This document shows positions 35,135-44,065 of a stretch of 64,000 nucleotides of DNA, in pieces. Location of the stretch: positions 1,178,001 to 1,242,000 of the forward strand of contig NZ_JAIFAG010000001.1 of the NCBI RefSeq assembly GCF_020012125.1, in the 5' to 3' direction. Both the position numbers and the translations under genes were made by a program. Under the pieces are notes generated by a model. It had not been told where the DNA came from. It saw only the letters and a list, made by a program, of their open reading frames with translations, and made no database searches. The DNA is from Hymenobacter psoromatis (GTDB lineage: Bacteria > Bacteroidota > Bacteroidia > Cytophagales > Hymenobacteraceae). Numbering within the stretch: the stretch's first letter is position 1; every line of letters starts with the position of its first letter.

Positions 35135-35584
35135 CTAGAGGTAGCCCCGCCGCACGCCGGCCCGTAGCAGCAGGTTAGTATAGAGGCCGGCCAGCACGTC
35201 GTCCATCATCACGCCCGCGCCGCCCGGCAGCTTCTCCATATCTCTGATAAATAAGGGTTTGGCGATATCAAAATACCGAAAAAGCACTAGCCCGGCCAGC
35301 AGGCGCAGTCCCGTCACGGGTACGCCCAGCATACTCACCCACATCCCCGCCACTTCGTCAAGCACGACCCGCGAGCTGTCTTTGCCCCACTCGGGCTCCA
35401 CGCGCTCGGCCGCCAGCGTGCCGCCGGCCAGCAGAGCCAGCGTAAGGCCGGCCGCCGGCCAGGGCCGGTGCGTGGAGCCGCTGGCGCGGCTCAGGTACAG
35501 GGCCAGGCCGCAGGCCGCCGCCGCTACTGTGCCGCCGCCCTTCACGTACCCGATGCCCAGCACGCTGGCAAATTGCTTGAACAC
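35135..35584 (-). CDS. pgpA: PgpA-family phosphatase (candidate phosphatidylinositol-phosphate phosphatase)
   Basis: 149 residues with a GTG start. PgpA motifs: GIGYVKGGGTVAA, VVLDEVAGMW (Asp76, Glu77), FRYFDIAKPLF (Asp106, Lys109) and GGAGVMMDDVLAGLY (Asp128, Asp129). PgpA normally removes the phosphate of phosphatidylglycerophosphate in the inner membrane. Its place between inositol-3-phosphate synthase and GtrA suggests it acts on phosphatidylinositol phosphate instead, as has been reported for a PgpA homologue in Bacteroides thetaiotaomicron; the substrate here is inference. Symbol by homology only. Confidence 0.88.
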   Translation of the reverse strand: MFKQFASVLGIGYVKGGGTVAAAACGLALYLSRASGSTHRPWPAAGLTLALLAGGTLAAERVEPEWGKDSSRVVLDEVAGMWVSMLGVPVTGLRLLAGLVLFRYFDIAKPLFIRDMEKLPGGAGVMMDDVLAGLYTNLLLRAGVRRGYL

Positions 35585-35705
35585 TTGGTTGATGATTAGA
35601 AGGGTTTGGGGGTAGGAGGATGGGAGGGTAGGGGAGCCGCCGGTAAGAGAAAGGACTTTTTAACTGAATTTTTCTACCTCCCCCTTTCCCTGCTACCTCC
35701 AAACC

Positions 35706-37025
35706 CTACGCTGCTGGGCCATCTTGGTACGCCTCCTCGCTGGCGGCGGTCACGGGCTCCTCGCCCATGAGCAGGCGCAGGGTGTTGTGCAAGGTCACGT
35801 ACTGCTTGAAAATGTCGTGCTCGGGCCGCAGGCCGGGCTCGGTTTGGGGTGATTTGAGGTAGAACGAGAGCCATTCCTGCACGCCCGACATGCCAGCGCG
35901 CTTGGCCAAATCCATAAACAAGGCTAGGTCGAGCACCAGCGGGGCGGCCAGGATGGAATCGCGGCAGAGGAAGTTAATCTTAATCTGCATGGGGTAGCCC
36001 AGCCAGCCAAAGATGTCGATATTGTCCCAGCTCTCCTTGTTGTCGCCGGCGGGGGGGTAGTAGTTGATGCGCACCTTGTGGTACATATCGCCGTACAGCT
36101 CCGGGTTTTCCTCGGGGTGAAACACGCTGTCGAGCACGCTCAGCTTCGACACTTCCTTGGTACGGAAGTTATCGGGGTCGTCCAGCACCAGGCCGTCGCG
36201 GTTACCCAAAATATTAGTGGAAAACCAGCCCTTCACGCCCAGCGAGCGCACGCTCAGGCCGGGGGCCAGAATGGTTTTCATCAGCGTCTGGCCGGTTTTG
36301 AAGTCCTTGCCGGCCACCGGCGTGCCAGTAGTAGCGGCCAGCTCCAGCAGGGCGGGCACGTCCACGGTCAGGTTGGGCGCGCCGTTCACGTAGGGCACGC
36401 CCTCGCGCAGGGCGGCGTAGGCGTATATCATGCTCGGCGCAATGTCGGCCGCATTGGCCTTCAGGCCCGCCTCAAAGTTGGCCAGCGTGCGGTGCGTGTC
36501 GCTCAGCTCATGGTAGATTTCCGTCGAGCCGCACCACACCATCACCAGGCGGCTGCAACTGCGGGTGGCCTTGAATTGCCGGATATCGGCGATAACCTGC
36601 TCGGCCAGGTCGAGCTTGGTAGTGTAGGACTTCACGTGCGTTCCGTCCAGGTTTTTCACGTAGCGCGGGTCGAAGGCAGCCTTCATCGGTACCAGCGCCT
36701 CCATCTCGGCGCGCACGGGCTGCAAGGTCTTGTAATCCAGCACCCCGGCCTTCATCGCTGCCTCGTACACGTTGTCCTCATACACGTCCCAGCCCCCAAA
36801 CTCAATGTCATCGAGGCTCGGCAGCGGCACAAAGTCCTTGATTTTAAGATTACCGGTCGCGGTGCGGATTTTACCCATCTGCGTGAGCGAGCCGATAGGC
36901 TGGCCGCTGCCTTTGCGCACGGCTAGCACGCCCGCAATTAGCGTCGTAGCTACGGCTCCCATGCCGGGCAGCAGGATACCAAGTTTGCCTTCGGCCGGCG
37001 CGAGCGGTGCTTTTTGTTCTCTCAT
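35706..37025 (-). CDS. ino1: inositol-3-phosphate synthase
   Basis: 439 residues, the usual length of the bacterial type. NAD-dependent cyclisation of glucose-6-phosphate to 1L-myo-inositol 3-phosphate in the cytoplasm. Sequence marks: NAD-binding GKLGILLPGMGAVATTLIAG (13-32), LVMVWCGSTEIYHE, PYVNGAPNLTVDVPALLELA, the catalytic Lys block VAGKDFKTGQTLMKT (Lys240, Lys243), GWFSTNILGNRDG, and KINFLCRDSILAAPLVLDLA. First gene of the six-gene minus-strand operon, 121 bases before pgpA. Divergent from the GH92 gene. It supplies the head group for the downstream lipid enzymes. No inositol-catabolism genes are nearby, supporting a biosynthetic role. Confidence 0.95.
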   Translation of the reverse strand: MREQKAPLAPAEGKLGILLPGMGAVATTLIAGVLAVRKGSGQPIGSLTQMGKIRTATGNLKIKDFVPLPSLDDIEFGGWDVYEDNVYEAAMKAGVLDYKTLQPVRAEMEALVPMKAAFDPRYVKNLDGTHVKSYTTKLDLAEQVIADIRQFKATRSCSRLVMVWCGSTEIYHELSDTHRTLANFEAGLKANAADIAPSMIYAYAALREGVPYVNGAPNLTVDVPALLELAATTGTPVAGKDFKTGQTLMKTILAPGLSVRSLGVKGWFSTNILGNRDGLVLDDPDNFRTKEVSKLSVLDSVFHPEENPELYGDMYHKVRINYYPPAGDNKESWDNIDIFGWLGYPMQIKINFLCRDSILAAPLVLDLALFMDLAKRAGMSGVQEWLSFYLKSPQTEPGLRPEHDIFKQYVTLHNTLRLLMGEEPVTAASEEAYQDGPAA

Positions 37026-37346
37026 GTTGAAGTGGTATGCGGTGCTGCGTGCAGCAGGGTGGGGTTATGGCTACCGATTTGGTGCAAAAAGACGGATAAA
37101 AATCAGAATTACCTCATCCGCGTCAGAAGCATATAACCAATTCGGGGCGCAAAGTTATCTGGAAGGCCGCATTTAACCCGTCGCGGCCGGAGCTGGCCGA
37201 CTGGCCCCGGAGCCGGCGACCTGCGCGGGTCGCCCGCCCGTGAGCGCCCGTAACCGTTATTTGGGCCGGCAAGAACCCGCGCGAGGCCCCGGCGGCGGCC
37301 TGGCAGGGGGCTTTGTTGGAATTATTGAAAAATTTTAGCTTCAGTT
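37026..37346. promoter_or_regulatory. divergent control region between the inositol-lipid operon and GH92
   Basis: 321 bases without a gene. On the minus strand TAACTTTG (37150-37157) matches the -7 consensus TAnnTTTG exactly and would give a leader of about 118 bases before the inositol-3-phosphate synthase ATG. On the plus strand TTTG at 37313-37316 could be a -33 element for GH92, with a poor -7 match. No operator is recognised. Confidence 0.45.
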
Positions 37347-39647
37347 ATGATAAATCTAGTCAAACCAGCGGCGCTGTGGGTGGGTATGAGCGGCTTTGGC
37401 GCAGTCGCGCTGGCCCAGGCTCCCGGCCCTACCCCCCCCACGCCCGCCGACCTGGTGAACCCGCTGATGGGCACCGACTCGAAGCCCGATTTCTCGAATG
37501 GCAATACCTACCCGGCCATTGCCCGGCCCTGGGGCATGAATTGCTGGCTGCCCCAAACCGGCAAAATGGGCAACGGCTGGGCCTACCAGTACGAGGCTAA
37601 TAAAATCCGAGGCTTCAAGCAAACGCACCAGCCCTCGCCCTGGATGAACGACTACGGCCAGTTTGCCCTGATGCCCGGCACGGGTAAAATAAAAGTGAGC
37701 GAGGAAGCCCGCGCCAGCTGGTTTTCGCACAAAAGCGAGGTGGCCCGGCCCTACTACTACAGCGTGTACCTGGCCGACTATGACCTGACCACCGAACTAG
37801 CGCCCACCGAGCGGGCGGCCCGCTTCCGCTTCACCTTCCCGCGCACCGATAGCGCCTGGGTAGTGCTCGATGCGCTGGATAAGGGCTCGATGGTGAAGGT
37901 GCTGCCGGCCGAGCGCAAAATCATCGGCTACACGACTAAGAACAGCGGCGGTGTGCCGGCCAACTTTAAAAACTACTTCGTGGTAATATTCGACCAGCCC
38001 TTCACGGCCAGCCACGTGTATGTGGATGAGCAGGAAGTTGCTGGTGTGCAGGAGGCCAGCGCTGCGCATACCGGCGCGGCCGTGAGCTTCCGCACCCGCC
38101 GCGGTGAGCAGGTACAGGCGCGGGTAGCTTCCTCGTTTATCAGCGCCGAGCAGGCCGAGCGCAACTTGCAGGAGCTGGGCACCGATGATTTTGATACCGT
38201 AAAGGAAAAAGGCCGCCAAGCCTGGAACCAGGCCCTGGGCCGGGTCGAAATAGAGGGCGGCAGCGAGGCCCAGCGCCAAACGTTTTACTCGTGCCTATAC
38301 CGGGCGCTGCTGTTTCCGCGGCGGTTCTACGAGCTGGACGCGGCCGGCCAGCCGGTGCATTACAGCCCATTCAACGGCGAAACGCCGCCCGGCTTTCTCT
38401 ACACCGATACCGGGTTCTGGGACACGTTTCGGGCCTTGTTTCCGCTCCTCAACCTGCTCTACCCCGAGGAAAGCGCCCAAATGCAGGCCGGCCTCGCCAA
38501 CGACTACCGCGAGGGCGGCTGGCTGCCCGAGTGGGCCAGCCCCGGCTACCGCAACGTGATGGTGGGCAACAACTCAGCCTCGGTGGTGGCCGAAGCCTAC
38601 CTCAAGGGCGCGCGCGGCTACGATATCGAAACGCTCTACCAAGCCCTGACCCACGATGCCAATAACGCCGGCCCGCTATCGGCCGTGGGCCGCGCCGGGG
38701 TAGCCTACTACAACAAGCTCGGCTACGTGCCCTGCGACGTGAAAATCAACGAAAACGCCGCCCGCACCCTCGAATATGCCTACGACGACTTTGCCATCTC
38801 GGAGCTGGCTAAGGCCCTGAAAAAGCCGCGCAAGGAAATTGACCTCTACGCCCGCCGCGCCCAGAACTACCGCCGGCTGTTTGACAAGCAAACCGGCCTG
38901 ATGCGCGGCCGTAACCAGGACGGCTCTTTTCAGGTCCCCTTCAACCCTTTCAAGTGGGGCGATGCCTTCACCGAAGGCAACAGCTGGCAGTACACCTGGT
39001 CGGTGTTTCACGACGTGCAGGGCCTGATGAACCTGATGGGGGGTAGGGCGCGGTTCGTGGCCAAGCTCGACACGCTGTTCACCCTGCCGCCCACTTTCGA
39101 CTACTCGTACTATGGCGAGGTGATTCACGAAATCCGGGAGATGCAGGTGGCCAACATGGGCCAGTATGCCCACGGCAACCAGCCGGCCCAGCACATTATC
39201 TACCTCTACAACTACGCCGGCCAGCCCTGGAAGGCGCAGTACTGGGTGCGCGAGGTGCTCGACCGCCTCTACCGCCCTACCCCCGATGGCTACTGCGGCG
39301 ACGAGGACAACGGCCAGACGTCGGCCTGGTACGTGTTTTCGGCCCTGGGCTTCTACCCCGTGTGCCCGGCCAGCGACCAGTACGTGCTCGGCGCGCCGCT
39401 CTTCCCGAAGGCTACCCTGCACCTGCCCGGCGGCCACGATGTGGTGTTGCGCGCGCCCGCCAACTCGGCTACCAATCGCTATGTCAACCAGCTGAAAGTC
39501 AACGGCCAGCCGTATTCGCGCAACTATATCAGCCACGCCGCACTGCTGAAGGGCGCGACCTTGGACTTCGAGATGAGCGCCCAGCCCAACCAGACGCGCG
39601 GCACGGGGGTAGGGGATGCGCCTTTTTCGGTGTCGAAGCCGCAGTGA
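37347..39647 (+). CDS. GH92 alpha-mannosidase
   Basis: 766 residues, signal peptide to about residue 24 (GFGAVALAQ). Calcium-dependent exo-alpha-mannosidase (commonly alpha-1,2) with N-terminal beta-sandwich (DLVNPLMGTDSKPDFSNGNT, YPAIARPWGMN) and (alpha/alpha)6 domain. Family blocks: FYSCLYRALLFPRRF, TGFWDTFRALFPLL, GWLPEWASPGYRNVMVGNNS, EGNSWQYTWSVFHD, HGNQPAQHIIYLYNYAGQPW, and GDEDNGQTSAWYVFSALGF with the catalytic Glu/Asp. It acts on alpha-mannosides, unlike the beta-mannan enzymes around it, which hints at mixed mannan or mannoprotein use. Start ATG at 37347. Followed by an imperfect palindrome. Confidence 0.94.
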   Translation: MINLVKPAALWVGMSGFGAVALAQAPGPTPPTPADLVNPLMGTDSKPDFSNGNTYPAIARPWGMNCWLPQTGKMGNGWAYQYEANKIRGFKQTHQPSPWMNDYGQFALMPGTGKIKVSEEARASWFSHKSEVARPYYYSVYLADYDLTTELAPTERAARFRFTFPRTDSAWVVLDALDKGSMVKVLPAERKIIGYTTKNSGGVPANFKNYFVVIFDQPFTASHVYVDEQEVAGVQEASAAHTGAAVSFRTRRGEQVQARVASSFISAEQAERNLQELGTDDFDTVKEKGRQAWNQALGRVEIEGGSEAQRQTFYSCLYRALLFPRRFYELDAAGQPVHYSPFNGETPPGFLYTDTGFWDTFRALFPLLNLLYPEESAQMQAGLANDYREGGWLPEWASPGYRNVMVGNNSASVVAEAYLKGARGYDIETLYQALTHDANNAGPLSAVGRAGVAYYNKLGYVPCDVKINENAARTLEYAYDDFAISELAKALKKPRKEIDLYARRAQNYRRLFDKQTGLMRGRNQDGSFQVPFNPFKWGDAFTEGNSWQYTWSVFHDVQGLMNLMGGRARFVAKLDTLFTLPPTFDYSYYGEVIHEIREMQVANMGQYAHGNQPAQHIIYLYNYAGQPWKAQYWVREVLDRLYRPTPDGYCGDEDNGQTSAWYVFSALGFYPVCPASDQYVLGAPLFPKATLHLPGGHDVVLRAPANSATNRYVNQLKVNGQPYSRNYISHAALLKGATLDFEMSAQPNQTRGTGVGDAPFSVSKPQ

Positions 39648-39658
39648 ATTTTAATCGT

Positions 39659-39713
39659 CTGTCTTTGCGAGCATGTTGCCCTTGCTTGCTGCGCAACATA
39701 CTCGCAAGGACAG
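39659..39713. repeat. imperfect palindrome after GH92
   Basis: 21-base arms CTGTCTTTGCGAGCATGTTGC and its near-complement (39693-39713) with two mismatches, loop 13 bases. Between convergent GH92 and AraC genes; may act as terminator or be a REP-type element. Confidence 0.55.
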
Positions 39714-39730
39714 GGCTCAGCTAGTGCCCG

Positions 39731-40606
39731 CTAGATAAATATCCGGTTACCCGAAAAATTACCCCGGAACTCCTTGGGCGTGCAGCCCTTGCGTTTCTTA
39801 AACGTGCGGTTGAAGTTGGAAATGTTGTTGAAGCCGCATTTGTAGGCCACCTCGGCCACGTTGTGAGTGGTATCAATCAGCATCCGGGTGGCGTGGCCCA
39901 GGCGAATTTCGTTGAGGCTGTCGATAAAGGTGCTGCCGATGCGCTTTTTGATAAAGCGGCTGAACGATGCCTCCGGCATGTTGGCCACCTTGGCCACTTC
40001 GGTGAGCGTGATGGGCCGGCTGTAGTTGGTGTTCATGTACTCAAATACCTTCTCAATGCGCCGGCTGTTGTAGTTAAATTGCTCATTATCAGAAGACGAG
40101 TCGGAAAGCGTGCGCATATTGCGCGACGTAGACAGGTCGTGCAGAATGGAGAGTAGTTCCAGCACCGAGTCGAAGCCGTTTTTCTGCTCCAGCTGTAGCA
40201 GCCGGGGCCGCAGGCGCTCAATCGTGTCGGGCGAGAACAGGATGCCGCGCTGCGCCTTATCAAACATGGTTTTGATGAAGCTGAGCTGATTGCGGCGCAG
40301 CAGCCGGTCCTCAAACAGGTCCTTGTGAAACTGGATAGTCAGCTCCGTAATATGCTCATTCTGACACTTATGCGTAAACCAGGCGTGATACAGATTGGGC
40401 CCTACTAGTACCAGTTCGGCGGACTCAATAACTTCAATATTATCGCCTACGATGCGCTTAGCCCCAGACGCGTTCAGGATGAGGTTCAACTCATATTCCT
40501 CGTGGTAGTGCAGCGGGAAATCGAATTTTTTCTTAACCCGCGAGAAGAGCGTGAAGCAGTCGCTTTGAGTAAGCGGCGTGATTTCGCGCATGATGTCCTG
40601 TTTCAT
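39731..40606 (-). CDS. AraC-family transcriptional regulator
   Basis: 291 residues from the ATG at 40606 (MKQDIMREITPLTQ); 18 upstream codons are open. The N-terminal cupin-like sensor (residues 1-150) has FDFPLHYHEEYELNLILNAS. The C-terminal double helix-turn-helix has VFEYMNTNYSRPITLTEVAK, VANMPEASFSRFIKKRIGST and the AraC signature ATRMLIDTTHNVAEVAYKCG with GFNNISNFNRTFKKRKGCTP. It is divergent from susC with a 255-base spacer, so it is the likely regulator of the mannan locus, sensing a mannose oligosaccharide or mannose. The cognate ligand is inference. Confidence 0.92.
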   Translation of the reverse strand: MKQDIMREITPLTQSDCFTLFSRVKKKFDFPLHYHEEYELNLILNASGAKRIVGDNIEVIESAELVLVGPNLYHAWFTHKCQNEHITELTIQFHKDLFEDRLLRRNQLSFIKTMFDKAQRGILFSPDTIERLRPRLLQLEQKNGFDSVLELLSILHDLSTSRNMRTLSDSSSDNEQFNYNSRRIEKVFEYMNTNYSRPITLTEVAKVANMPEASFSRFIKKRIGSTFIDSLNEIRLGHATRMLIDTTHNVAEVAYKCGFNNISNFNRTFKKRKGCTPKEFRGNFSGNRIFI

Positions 40607-40861
40607 GGGTGGGAAAGGGGATAAATAGTTTGAGTCAATAAAAGTACACTTTTTAGGCAAAATGCTATCAGCCGCCAGTGAACCGTTATTTAGACGCTAT
40701 TTACAAAATTTAGCCTGATAAGCAAGCAATTGGCGTATAAAAAATTCATAATTACTTAATAATGCGCAAATCTGCTACAAGCAAAAGTCAGAATAGTATT
40801 ACCAGGGAGGTGTCTTTCTCAGGACCTTTGTCTCGTTACATTCCCACCTAAATCAAATTTT

Positions 40862-43800
40862 ATGAGAGCATCGTTACTCACGACAGTAGTCGTGCCCGCT
40901 ATGCTATGCGCGTCGTTGCAGGCAGCGGCACAGGCCCAGGGCCGCGTAGTGCAGGGCACGGTTCGCGATATCAAGGGCGAGCCGCTGATTGGGGCCGGCA
41001 TTCGGGTCAAGAATACGCAGATTGGGACTACGGCCGACGCCAACGGCCACTATTCCATCACGGTGCCCGCGGGCAGCGACGCGCTGGTAATCAACTTTAT
41101 CGGCACCTCACCGCAGGAAGTCACCATCGGCGACCGCAGCACGATTGATGTGACGCTGCGCCAGGATGGGCAGAGCCTGAACGACGTGGTGGTGGTGGGC
41201 TACGGCTCGGTGAAGAAAAGCGACCTCACCGGCTCGGTAGCTTCCATCAAGGCCGATGAGCTGCAAATCGGGCGGCCGCTATCCTTCGACCGCGGCTTGC
41301 AGGGCAAGGTGGCCGGCGTGCAGGTGACCCAGAACGACGGCGCGCCAGGCGCGGGCATCAACATCCAGATTCGGGGCATCAACTCGTTTGGTACCAACTC
41401 GCAGCCGCTCTACGTGATTGACGGCGTGCCGCTGCAAGTTAATAACGACTCCTCTACCCCCAGCGGGGCCACCAGCAGCAGCGACAACGCGGTGCAAACC
41501 ACCAACGCGCTCAACTTCCTGCGGCCCAGCGATATCGAGAGCATCGAAATCCTGAAGGACGCTTCGGCCACGGCCATCTACGGCTCGCGCGGAGCCAACG
41601 GCGTGGTTATCGTGACTACCAAGCGCGGCCAGAGCGGCCAAGACCGGGTAGACGTGTCGTTCCGCACGGGCTTTGACAAGATACGCAAGCAAATCAAGGT
41701 GCTCGACGCGCAAACCTACGCGACCTACCTCAACGAGAAGTTTACCAACTACAACAAATACTACGCGGGCAGCGACACCACGCAGTACTACGCCCTGCCG
41801 TTTTCGGGTCGCCTCGACCCGCTGACCGGGCTGCGCTCGGCTATCCCGTCGGACTTTGCGAATTACAACACTAACTGGCAGGACGTAATTTTCCACAATG
41901 GTCCGGTGAACGAGGCCTCGGTATTGTTTTCGGGAGGCGGCGGCGACAAGGGTAGCTTCGCCATCTCGGCCAACTATGTTAAGCAGAGCGGCATCGTCAG
42001 CAACTCCAACTTTGAGCAAGGCAACCTGCGTCTCAACGTGACGCGCAACGTGACGAAGTGGCTGACCTTTGAGACGAGCACCCAAGTGAGCCGCTCGCTC
42101 AACAAACTGGTGAAAACGGCCTCGTCCAATAGTGAGGGCAACGCGGGCGTTATCTACTCGGCCCTGCGCTACGCGCCGACGGCACAGGTTGGCAACGACT
42201 CGCTAAAATTTGCCGGGGGGCGCTACGTTACACCGCCCGACCAGGTGACGACCACCAACCCGCTGAGCTACATCCAAGACGTGAAAAACCAGAACCTGGT
42301 TAACTCCATCTTCTCGTCTAACTCACTGGTTTTTAATATACTACCGGGTTTGCAATTTCGTAGCCGCCTGGGTCTGAACTACTACGCCTCAACCCGCAAC
42401 GTGTACTACCCCCGCAACACCTACGAAGGTGGGGCACTGATGGGCGTGGCCACCGTTTCGACCTACAACGAGTTCGATATCACGTCGGAAAACATCGCTA
42501 CCTACACCCACAAGTTCAACGAAAAGCACGACCTGACGGCGGTAGCGGGCTTTACCTATACCGACAATAACTACAATAACAACAGCATCAACGCCTACGG
42601 TTTTCTGAACGACGTGCTTCAGGACAACAACCTGGGTGCGGCGACCAACCGCCTGCTGACATCGGGCCGCAGCGAAACCAAGCTGATTTCGTACCTGGGC
42701 CGCGTTAACTATAATTTTCTGGGCCGCTACCTCTTCACCCTTACGGGCCGGGTAGACGGAGCCAGCCAGTTCGCGCCCAGTCATAAGTACGCGCCGTTCG
42801 CGGCCGGTGCCTTCGCTTGGCGCGCCATTGACGAAGAGTTTTTGAAGAACTCCAACGTATTCAGCGACCTTAAACTGCGCCTGAGTTATGGCTCGTCGGG
42901 CAACCAGGCCATTGGGGCTTACCAGTCGCTGGCCCGCCTCACACCCAACTCCTACGTCTTCAACGGCCAGCTAGTCAACGGCTTCTACGTTAGCTCGCTA
43001 CCTAGCCCCAACTTGACCTGGGAAACTACTTACCAGGGCGACGCCGGCGTGGACATTGGCTTTCTGAAAGGCCGCCTCAACCTGACGGTGGACGTGTACG
43101 ATAAGCAAACCAAGAACCTGCTGCAACAGCTGCCGCTGCCTCCTGACACGGGCTTTGGCACCGGCCAGATAAACGCCGGCCAGGTGCAGAACCGTGGCCT
43201 GGAAATCTCGGCCACCGTGCGGGCCATCGATTCGGACAAGTTTAAGTGGACGCCCTCGGGCAACATTTCCTTCAACCGGAACAAGATTATTGACCTGGGC
43301 GCGAATAAAACCGTCGCTTTCTCACCGCGTATTTCTACCGGTCCCGAAGTGTTACCCTTCATCTTGCAGGCCGGGCAGTCGCTGGGCCGGGTGTATGGCT
43401 ACCAGGAAGAAGCTATTTTTAAGAATGATGCCGACGTGCAGACTCACGCCAAGCAACAAGGCGCGGCACCCGGCGAAATCAAGTATAAAGACATAAACGG
43501 GGATGGTGTAATTGACTCGAATGACCAGCAGGTTATCGGCAATGTGAACCCGAAGTATGTATTTGGCTTCAACAACACGTTCAACTACGCGAGTTTCGAC
43601 CTGACGGTATTCTTTCAGGGTAGTGTGGGCAACGACATCGTGAACTTTACGCGGGTAACTTCCGAAAACCTGGGTACGACCCGCAGCAACAACATTACCC
43701 AGGAAGCCTGGGATAACCGCTGGACGCCCCAGAACCCGAACGGTACCAACCGTAAGGCTGTATATTCGGACGAGGTACCCTTCCTATTCAGCAATCGCTT

Positions 43801-44047
43801 TATTGAGGATGGCTCCTATGTACGCCTCAAGAACGCGACGCTGGGCTACAATTTCGACTTCAAGCAGTATGGCATACGCAGTGTGCGCGTCTACGTCAGT
43901 GCCACCAACCTCGTGACCTGGACGCACTACAAGGGCTACGACCCGGAGGTGAACGCCTACGGCCAGAACCCGGCCCTGCGCGGCGTAGACCTAGGTAACT
44001 ACCCCACCTCCCGGCAGTTCTCGGCTGGGGTCAACGTCGGCTTCTAA
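40862..44047 (+). CDS. susC: SusC/RagA TonB-dependent outer membrane transporter
   Basis: 1061 residues. Signal peptide to about residue 26 (MLCASLQAAAQAQG). CarboxypepD_reg-like domain (VVQGTVRDIKGEPLIGAGIR), a TonB-box-like stretch DVVVVGYGSVKKSDLTGSVA, the plug domain (GINSFGTNSQPLYVIDGVPL, SIEILKDASATAIYGSRGAN) and a 22-strand barrel ending SAGVNVGF with C-terminal Phe. Imports manno-oligosaccharides captured by SusD. A weak promoter GACCTTTG lies at 40823-40830. Followed 18 bases later by susD. Confidence 0.95.
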   Translation: MRASLLTTVVVPAMLCASLQAAAQAQGRVVQGTVRDIKGEPLIGAGIRVKNTQIGTTADANGHYSITVPAGSDALVINFIGTSPQEVTIGDRSTIDVTLRQDGQSLNDVVVVGYGSVKKSDLTGSVASIKADELQIGRPLSFDRGLQGKVAGVQVTQNDGAPGAGINIQIRGINSFGTNSQPLYVIDGVPLQVNNDSSTPSGATSSSDNAVQTTNALNFLRPSDIESIEILKDASATAIYGSRGANGVVIVTTKRGQSGQDRVDVSFRTGFDKIRKQIKVLDAQTYATYLNEKFTNYNKYYAGSDTTQYYALPFSGRLDPLTGLRSAIPSDFANYNTNWQDVIFHNGPVNEASVLFSGGGGDKGSFAISANYVKQSGIVSNSNFEQGNLRLNVTRNVTKWLTFETSTQVSRSLNKLVKTASSNSEGNAGVIYSALRYAPTAQVGNDSLKFAGGRYVTPPDQVTTTNPLSYIQDVKNQNLVNSIFSSNSLVFNILPGLQFRSRLGLNYYASTRNVYYPRNTYEGGALMGVATVSTYNEFDITSENIATYTHKFNEKHDLTAVAGFTYTDNNYNNNSINAYGFLNDVLQDNNLGAATNRLLTSGRSETKLISYLGRVNYNFLGRYLFTLTGRVDGASQFAPSHKYAPFAAGAFAWRAIDEEFLKNSNVFSDLKLRLSYGSSGNQAIGAYQSLARLTPNSYVFNGQLVNGFYVSSLPSPNLTWETTYQGDAGVDIGFLKGRLNLTVDVYDKQTKNLLQQLPLPPDTGFGTGQINAGQVQNRGLEISATVRAIDSDKFKWTPSGNISFNRNKIIDLGANKTVAFSPRISTGPEVLPFILQAGQSLGRVYGYQEEAIFKNDADVQTHAKQQGAAPGEIKYKDINGDGVIDSNDQQVIGNVNPKYVFGFNNTFNYASFDLTVFFQGSVGNDIVNFTRVTSENLGTTRSNNITQEAWDNRWTPQNPNGTNRKAVYSDEVPFLFSNRFIEDGSYVRLKNATLGYNFDFKQYGIRSVRVYVSATNLVTWTHYKGYDPEVNAYGQNPALRGVDLGNYPTSRQFSAGVNVGF

Positions 44048-44065
44048 CCTCTTACCCCACCCGAT

